The notes under the pieces were generated by a model that made no database searches, was not told the origin of the DNA, and saw only the letters and a list, made by a program, of their open reading frames with translations. DNA of 64,000 bases, taken from assembly GCF_036346875.1 (NCBI RefSeq), contig NZ_CP107852.1, positions 5,766,001-5,830,000 on the forward strand, written 5' to 3'. The DNA comes from Nocardia sp. NBC_00508. Lineage in GTDB: Bacteria > Actinomycetota > Actinomycetes > Mycobacteriales > Mycobacteriaceae. Shown here one piece after another: positions 58,861 to 64,000 of this stretch. Every line of letters starts with the position of its first letter. The stretch's first letter is position 1. Made by a program: the position numbers and the translations under genes.

Positions 58861-61845
58861 GTGGCAGGCAAGGCCCGCGTGCACGAGTTGGCCAAAGAAC
58901 TCGGTGTCACGAGCAAGGAACTACTCGCAACGCTCAAGGAGCAGGGCGAGTTCGTGAAGTCGGCGTCGTCGACGGTGGAAGCTCCCGTCGCGCGCAGGCT
59001 GCGTGAGTCGTTCGCGGCGAAATCAGCCCCGTCGAACGGCACCAAGTCGGGTGCGCGCCCCGGTCCGTCGTCGGCCCGTCCGGCCGCGAAGCCCGCGGGC
59101 GGTGGCCCGCGTCCCGGCCCGCGTCCGTCGGCTCCGGCGCCTACTCCGGCGCCCGCGGCGCAGGAGACTTCCCGTCCCGCCGCGCGTACCGGCGAATCCC
59201 CGGCCGTGAGGCCGGGTCCCGCCGCGCGTCCAGGACCGGCTCCCGCCCCGAAGCCCGCCGCACGGGAATCGATCACCCCGGCCGCCGCAAGCGCGAGCGC
59301 ACCGGCCCCGGCCGGTCCGCGTCCGACGCCGAGCGGCCCGCGTCCCGGTCAGCAGCAGCGTCCCGGCGCTCCCACGCAGGGCGGCCCGCGTCAGGGTGGC
59401 GCTACGCCCGGTCCCCGTCCCGGGCCGAAGACCCCGCGCGTCGGTAACAACCCCTATTCGTCGGCTCCCGAGCGGCCCGCGTCGCGTCCCGCCCCTGGTG
59501 GCCCGCGTCCGGGTCCCGCGGGTGGTCCGCGTCCCGGTCCTGCGCAGGGTGGCCCGCGTCCCGGCCCGGCCCAGGGCTCTCGTCCGGCCCCCGGTCAGGG
59601 CGGTCCGCGCCCCGGCGGTCCGCGGCCCAGCCCCGGCTCGATGCCCCCGCGTCCGAACCCCGGCGCGATGCCGTCGCGTGCGGCGCGTCCGGGCGGTGCC
59701 GGTGGTCCCGGCGCAGGTCGTCCGGGTCGTCCCGGCGGCGGTGCTGGTGCCGGCCGTCCCGGTGGCGGTGGCGGTGGCGGTGGCTACCGCGGCGGAGGCG
59801 GTGGCGGTGGCGGTGCTCCCGGTGCGGGTACCGGTGCTCCTGGCGCCGGTGGTGCGGCCGGCGGCTTCCGTGGTCGTCCCGGTGGTGGCGGCGGCGGTCG
59901 TCCGGGTGGTCCCGGCGGCCGCGGTGGTGCGGCCGGCGCGTTCGGCCGTCCCGGTGGCGCGCCCCGTCGTGGCCGTAAGTCGAAGCGGCAGAAGCGGCAA
60001 GAGTACGACTCGATGCAGGCGCCCGCCGTCGGCGGTGTGCGGCTGCCGCGCGGCAACGGCGAGATCATCCGGCTCGCCCGCGGCGCGTCGCTGTCGGACT
60101 TCGCGGAGAAGATCGACGCGAACCCGGCCGCGCTGGTGCAAGCCCTGTTCAACCTGGGCGAGATGGTCACCGCGACCCAGTCGGTGAACGACGAGACCCT
60201 CGAGCTGCTCGGCGGCGAGATGAACTACGTCGTGCACGTGGTGAGCCCCGAGGACGAGGACCGCGAGCTGCTGGAGTCGTTCGACCTCACCTACGGCGAG
60301 GACGAGGGCGGCGAGGAAGACCTCGAACAGCGTCCTCCGGTGGTGACCGTCATGGGTCACGTCGACCACGGTAAGACCCGACTGCTGGACACCATCCGCA
60401 AGGCCAACGTCCGCGAGGGCGAGGCCGGTGGCATCACCCAGCACATCGGCGCCTACCAGGTGCTCACCCACCTGGGCGACGCGGACCGGCTGATCACCTT
60501 CATCGACACCCCGGGTCACGAGGCGTTCACCGCCATGCGTGCCCGCGGTGCGAAGGCCACCGACATCGCGATCCTGGTGGTCGCCGCCGACGACGGCGTC
60601 ATGCCGCAGACGGTGGAGGCGATCAACCACGCGCAGGCGGCCGACGTGCCGATCGTGGTGGCGGTCAACAAGATCGACAAGGAAGGCGCGAACCCGGAGA
60701 AGATCCGGCAGCAGCTGACCGAGTACAACCTGGTGGCCGAGGAATACGGCGGCGACACCATGTTCGTCGACATCTCGGCCAAGCAGGGCACCAACATCGA
60801 GGCACTGCTCGAGGCGGTGCTGCTCACCGCGGACGCTGCCCTCGACCTGCGGGCGAACCCGGACATGGACGCGCAGGGTGTGGCCATCGAGGCACACCTC
60901 GACCGCGGCCGCGGCCCGGTCGCCACGGTGCTGGTGCAGCGCGGCACGCTGCGCGTCGGCGACTCGATCGTCGCGGGCGACGCCTACGGTCGCGTGCGCC
61001 GCATGGTCGACGAGCACGGCGAGGACGTCGACGCGGCGCTGCCGTCGCGGCCGGTCCAGGTCATCGGCTTCACGTCGGTGCCGGGCGCCGGTGACAACCT
61101 CCTCGTGGTCGACGAGGACCGGATCGCACGGCAGATCGCCGACCGGCGCAACGCGCGCAAGCGCAACGCGCTGGCCGCACGCAGCCGCAAGCGGATCAGC
61201 CTGGAAGATCTGGATGCCGCGCTGAAGGAAACCAGCGAGCTGAACCTGATCCTCAAGGGCGACAACTCCGGTACCGTCGAGGCCCTCGAAGAGGCGCTGC
61301 TCGGGATCCAGGTGGACGACGAGGTGCGGCTGCGGGTCATCGACCGCGGTGTCGGTGGCGTCACCGAGACCAACGTCAACCTGGCGTCGGCGTCGAACGC
61401 GATCATCATCGGGTTCAACGTCCGCGCCGAGGGCAAGGCGACCGAGCTGGCCAACCGCGAGGGCGTCGACATCCGGTACTACTCGGTGATCTACCAGGCC
61501 ATCGACGAGATCGAGAAGGCCCTCAAGGGCATGCTCAAGCCGATCTACGAAGAGGTCGAGCTGGGGCGCGCCGAGATCAGGGCGATCTTCCGCTCGTCGA
61601 AGGTCGGCAACATCGCCGGTTGCATGGTCACCTCGGGTTCGGTCAAGCGCAACGCCAAGGCGCGCCTGCTCCGCGACAACATGGTGATCGCCGAGACGAT
61701 GACGATTTCCTCGCTGAAACGGGAGAAGGACGATGCTGTCGAGGTCCGCGAGGGCTTCGAATGCGGTATGACGGTCACCTACTCCGACATCAAGGAAGGC
61801 GACATCATCGAGGCCTACGAGCTGCGCGAGAAGCCGCGCGACTGA
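58861..61845 (+). CDS. infB: Translation initiation factor IF-2
   Basis: A 994-residue GTPase that brings fMet-tRNA to the 30S subunit. An IF2_N domain (VAGKARVHELAKELGVTSKE) is followed by about 330 residues of Pro/Arg/Gly-rich repeats (GGPRPGPAQ units and Gly-only runs), then a second IF2_N (VGGVRLPRGNGEIIRLARGA). The G domain has GHVDHGKTRLLD, DTPGHEAFTAMRARGA, NKIDKEG and SAKQGTN, and domains II-IV end YELREKPRD. GAGGAGA precedes GTG 58861. The long disordered region is typical of high-GC actinomycetes. Confidence 0.96.
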   Translation: MAGKARVHELAKELGVTSKELLATLKEQGEFVKSASSTVEAPVARRLRESFAAKSAPSNGTKSGARPGPSSARPAAKPAGGGPRPGPRPSAPAPTPAPAAQETSRPAARTGESPAVRPGPAARPGPAPAPKPAARESITPAAASASAPAPAGPRPTPSGPRPGQQQRPGAPTQGGPRQGGATPGPRPGPKTPRVGNNPYSSAPERPASRPAPGGPRPGPAGGPRPGPAQGGPRPGPAQGSRPAPGQGGPRPGGPRPSPGSMPPRPNPGAMPSRAARPGGAGGPGAGRPGRPGGGAGAGRPGGGGGGGGYRGGGGGGGGAPGAGTGAPGAGGAAGGFRGRPGGGGGGRPGGPGGRGGAAGAFGRPGGAPRRGRKSKRQKRQEYDSMQAPAVGGVRLPRGNGEIIRLARGASLSDFAEKIDANPAALVQALFNLGEMVTATQSVNDETLELLGGEMNYVVHVVSPEDEDRELLESFDLTYGEDEGGEEDLEQRPPVVTVMGHVDHGKTRLLDTIRKANVREGEAGGITQHIGAYQVLTHLGDADRLITFIDTPGHEAFTAMRARGAKATDIAILVVAADDGVMPQTVEAINHAQAADVPIVVAVNKIDKEGANPEKIRQQLTEYNLVAEEYGGDTMFVDISAKQGTNIEALLEAVLLTADAALDLRANPDMDAQGVAIEAHLDRGRGPVATVLVQRGTLRVGDSIVAGDAYGRVRRMVDEHGEDVDAALPSRPVQVIGFTSVPGAGDNLLVVDEDRIARQIADRRNARKRNALAARSRKRISLEDLDAALKETSELNLILKGDNSGTVEALEEALLGIQVDDEVRLRVIDRGVGGVTETNVNLASASNAIIIGFNVRAEGKATELANREGVDIRYYSVIYQAIDEIEKALKGMLKPIYEEVELGRAEIRAIFRSSKVGNIAGCMVTSGSVKRNAKARLLRDNMVIAETMTISSLKREKDDAVEVREGFECGMTVTYSDIKEGDIIEAYELREKPRD

Positions 61846-61860
61846 TAGACCGAGACGAGT

Positions 61861-61894
61861 CCGGACGCCGCGCCGTGTAGGCCGCGGCGTCCGG
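61861..61894 (+). terminator. Hairpin behind infB
   Basis: CCGGACGCCGCG pairs perfectly with CGCGGCGTCCGG (12 bp) around a 10-nt loop, 16 nt after the infB stop. There is no T tract, so it may act as an RNA-stability or weak termination element between infB and the DUF503 gene. Confidence 0.65.
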
Positions 61895-61925
61895 GCCGGT
61901 CGTCCCGATTAGTGGAGGGGTGTCG

Positions 61926-62216
61926 GTGTACCTGGGTGCACTGGAGTTCGACCTGCTACTCGGCGATGTGCATTCACTGAAACAGAAGCGCTCGGTGATC
62001 CGGCCGATCCTGGCCGAATTGCAGCGCTTCGGGGTGAGTGCCGCCGAAGGCGGGGACCATGATCTCTACCGTCGCTCAATGCTGGGCGTCGCCATGGTCA
62101 GCGCGGGAATGGACCACCTGACCGAAGTGCTGGACAGATGTGAACGGCACGTCGCGGCCCGTCCGGAGTTACAGTTGCTGGCGGTGCGCCGCCGGATCTT
62201 CGGACCCGAAGACTGA
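61926..62216 (+). CDS. DUF503 (YlxP-like) protein
   Basis: A 96-residue protein: VYLGALEFDLLLGDVHSLKQ, RSVIRPILAELQRFGVSAAE, MLGVAMVSAGMDHLTEVLDR. This is the DUF503/YlxP family, often encoded between infB and rbfA in Gram-positive bacteria; its function is unresolved, though the operon position hints at ribosome or RNA work. GTG 61926 is chosen because GGAGGGG lies 5 nt before it; GTG 61920 would add two residues. Confidence 0.88.
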   Translation: MYLGALEFDLLLGDVHSLKQKRSVIRPILAELQRFGVSAAEGGDHDLYRRSMLGVAMVSAGMDHLTEVLDRCERHVAARPELQLLAVRRRIFGPED

Positions 62217-62334
62217 CCTCGGCGGGAGCATGCGGCCACACAACGCTGCTCCTGCCGCCGGGCACAGCGTGAGCGATGGGCACGGCGGTCTCCGGCCGCC
62301 ATCGAACAGAGTTAGTAGTGAGGAGGAAACGGCC

Positions 62335-62778
62335 ATGGTGGATCAAGCCAGGGCACGCCGACTCGCCAAGCGGATTTCCTCGATCGTGGCCACCGCGATC
62401 GAATACGAGGTGAAGGATCCGCGGCTGCGTTTCGTGACCGTCACCGACGCCAAGGTGACCGGCGATCTCCGCGAGGCGACGGTGTACTACACCGTGATGG
62501 GCGAAACCCTTGACGCCGAACCGGATTACGACGGCGCGGCCGCCGGTCTGGAGAAGGCCAAGGGTGTGTTGCGCTCCAAAGTGGGTGCGGGAACCGGGGT
62601 GAAGTTCACCCCGTCGCTGGCGTTCGTGCTGGACACCGTGCCCGATGCGGCGCGGCAGATGGAGGAACTGCTCGCCAAGGCGCGGGCCGCGGACGACGCG
62701 GTCGCCAAGGTGGCCGCCACTGCCAGGCCCGCGGGCGACGCCGACCCCTACAAGGTCGAACGCGACGCCGACGAGTGA
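62335..62778 (+). CDS. rbfA: Ribosome-binding factor A
   Basis: A 147-residue KH-type protein that helps 16S rRNA 5'-end maturation in the 30S subunit. It has ARARRLAKRISSIVATAIEY, KDPRLRFVTVTDAKVTGDLR, FTPSLAFVLDTVPDAARQME. GAGGAGGAAA precedes ATG 62335. A poorly structured tail (AKVAATARPAGDADPYKVER) extends beyond the core. The nrnA-like gene starts 13 nt after its stop. Confidence 0.94.
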   Translation: MVDQARARRLAKRISSIVATAIEYEVKDPRLRFVTVTDAKVTGDLREATVYYTVMGETLDAEPDYDGAAAGLEKAKGVLRSKVGAGTGVKFTPSLAFVLDTVPDAARQMEELLAKARAADDAVAKVAATARPAGDADPYKVERDADE

Positions 62779-62791
62779 CATGCGGTAGTTG

Positions 62792-63793
62792 ATGACGACG
62801 ATGCGGGAAACGGCCGACCTGGACGCGGCCGTGGCGGCGCTGGACGCGGCGCACTCGGTGACCATCATCTGCCATGTGCAGCCCGATGCGGACACCATCG
62901 GCAGCGGTCTCGCGCTGGCGCTGGTCCTGCACCGGCGCGGTATTCCGGTGCAGGTGTCGTTCGCCGAACCGGCCGAGTTGCCCGTCTCGATGCGGTCGCT
63001 GCCGGGGGTGCGGCACTTGGTGGCGCCCGCCGACGTGCGTGCCGAGGTGGACCTGCTGGTCACGGTCGACTGTGGTAGCGCGGGGCGGCTCGGCGCGCTC
63101 GCCGACCGATTGCCCGGCGCCGCAACGACAATGGTGATCGATCATCATCGGTCGAATACCCGGTTCGGTGCGATCAACGTGGTCGATCCCAGCGCCGAGT
63201 CCACGACGAGCCTGATCGCGCGGCTGCTCGATGCCTGGGGCGTGCCGATCGATCCGGACGTGGCGCACTGCCTCTACGCCGGTCTGGTCACCGATACCGG
63301 CTCGTTCCGGTGGGTGCGGCCGGGGACCCACGACTTGGCGGAGCGCCTGCTGTCCACCGGGATCGATGGCGCGGGGATCGCCCGCACCTTGTTGGACACG
63401 CACCCGTTCGGGTGGCTGCCGATGTTGGCCCGAGTGCTGGGGACCGCGCGGCTGGTGCCGGAGGCGCGCGGTGGTGTCGGGCTGGTGTACGCGTTCGTGC
63501 ACCGCGACGATGTCGACGGGGTGCGGTCGGAGGAGGTCGAGAGCGTCATCGATATCGTGCGCACGACCGCCGAAGCGGGAATCGCCGCGGTGTTCAAGCA
63601 ATCCCACGCCGTGCCGGGTCGGTGGACGGTGTCGCTGCGCTCGCGCGACACCGGGGTCTCGGTGGGTGACGGCGTGGATGTGGCGGAGGTGGCCACGGCG
63701 CTGGGCGGCGGCGGTCACCGCTTCGCCGCCGGATACACGGCCTATGGCTCGCCCGAGGAGTTGGTCGCCGCGCTGTTGACCGCGCTCGGATGA
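62792..63793 (+). CDS. DHH-family phosphoesterase (NrnA-like oligoribonuclease)
   Basis: A 333-residue DHH/DHHA1 enzyme. It has ICHVQPDADTIGSGLALAL (metal-binding H and D), VTVDCGS, VIDHHRSNTRFG (DHH), YAGLVTDTGSFRW, and DHHA1 GGGGHRFAAGY at the end. Relatives cut nanoRNA, pAp or c-di-AMP; the M. tuberculosis homologue (Rv2837c) degrades c-di-AMP and oligoribonucleotides. ATG 62792 overlaps a TTG; the gap to rbfA is 13 nt, so it is in the same operon. A PAS-GGDEF protein elsewhere in the window makes c-di-GMP, but no direct link is claimed. Confidence 0.93.
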   Translation: MTTMRETADLDAAVAALDAAHSVTIICHVQPDADTIGSGLALALVLHRRGIPVQVSFAEPAELPVSMRSLPGVRHLVAPADVRAEVDLLVTVDCGSAGRLGALADRLPGAATTMVIDHHRSNTRFGAINVVDPSAESTTSLIARLLDAWGVPIDPDVAHCLYAGLVTDTGSFRWVRPGTHDLAERLLSTGIDGAGIARTLLDTHPFGWLPMLARVLGTARLVPEARGGVGLVYAFVHRDDVDGVRSEEVESVIDIVRTTAEAGIAAVFKQSHAVPGRWTVSLRSRDTGVSVGDGVDVAEVATALGGGGHRFAAGYTAYGSPEELVAALLTALG

Positions 63794-63893
63794 CGGTGGA
63801 CTTCGGCAGCGGTCGGCAGGAAGCATGTCGCCACGAAACTTGTTCGGCCCGACCGACGGCGGTCGCCTCCGGGTCCGGGTAGCGGAGGTGTTC

Positions 63894-64000
63894 GTGAACG
63901 CGAAAAGTTCCAGCGAGGCGGAGGTTACCGGCTCGGCACGTGAGGCCGAGACGCGGCTGCTCGAGGTCGACCGGGCCGCCGCGGCCGGCCCGAAACGCCT
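63894..64000 (+). CDS. N-terminus of an unidentified protein (cut by window end), possibly a MATE transporter
   Basis: GTG 63894 preceded by GGAGGTG opens a frame that runs off the right edge (35 complete codons; VNAKSSSEAEVTGSAREAET). The start is not yet membrane-like. In M. tuberculosis the gene after the nrnA homologue is a MATE-family dinF; the identity here rests only on that order. Confidence 0.35.
   Translation, partial: MNAKSSSEAEVTGSAREAETRLLEVDRAAAAGPKR

Noticed and set aside
59400..59960. Short tandem repeats resembling a CRISPR or satellite array
   Set aside because: They are in-frame Pro/Arg/Gly codon repeats of the IF-2 linker, without regular unique spacers.
59023..61017. 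664-codon Thr/Arg-rich frame opposite to infB
   Set aside because: Mirror image of the repetitive IF-2 region; no independent support.

Overview
The window is a GC-rich actinobacterial chromosome segment, most likely from Nocardia or a close mycolate-forming relative. Supporting signs are the strongly GC-biased codon use, many GTG starts, a cyclopropane/mycolate-type methyltransferase, a PknK-type kinase, many apparently leaderless promoters, and a gene order that follows the Mycobacterium tuberculosis block mqo - GNAT - chelatase - cobO - cobB - cysG - efpA - proS - (two small genes on the other strand) - rimP - nusA - ylxR - infB - rbfA - nrnA. The block is read here on the + strand and is interrupted by several accessory insertions. 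The synteny statement comes from memory of the M. tuberculosis map, not from a search.

Layout. 1-13.6 kb is accessory and regulatory: a cut-off gene end, a nitrobindin-like haem protein and a lipoprotein flanking an iron box, a CFA/mycolate-type methyltransferase facing an AcoR-like activator, a TPR protein, an HxlR regulator facing a short-chain dehydrogenase, a CHAP-domain hydrolase, a DUF4254 protein, a small HExxH metalloprotease, an amino-acid permease, an XRE/DUF5753 regulator and a PAS-ANTAR protein. 13.9-23.6 kb carries a terpene synthase with an altered metal motif, a PAS-GGDEF protein, a 1142-residue PknK kinase, an amidohydrolase, a DUF1304 membrane protein, a second DUF4254 protein and an LLM flavin enzyme.

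23.7-45 kb is the metabolic core. It has methionine aminopeptidase, cobQ, a VapBC-type toxin-antitoxin pair, two alpha/beta hydrolases, mqo, a GNAT, and a corrinoid cluster (Mg/Co chelatase-like protein, cobO, cobB, a CobE/CbiG-C protein and the cysG fusion). Inside this run sit a phosphotransferase pair, two tandem DoxX-like membrane proteins and a cytosine-deaminase-like enzyme, and efpA closes it. 45.5-51.6 kb is an aminotransferase / methylmalonate-semialdehyde dehydrogenase operon facing a PucR regulator, probably for beta-alanine or similar amine catabolism, followed by a YaaA protein. 51.6-64 kb is the housekeeping proS - rimP - nusA - ylxR - infB - rbfA - nrnA run.

The most unusual items are non-coding. 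A ~95-bp strongly palindromic repeat lies directly behind two + strand stop codons, with a third, partial copy as a tandem duplication. A second, 43-bp repeat sits twice at convergent gene ends and once becomes the tail of a TPR protein. There is an almost perfect iron box between the nitrobindin and lipoprotein genes, and about a dozen start codons have a TANNNT-type -10 box 6-8 nt upstream and no ribosome binding site. I saw no rRNA, tRNA, CRISPR array or insertion sequence.
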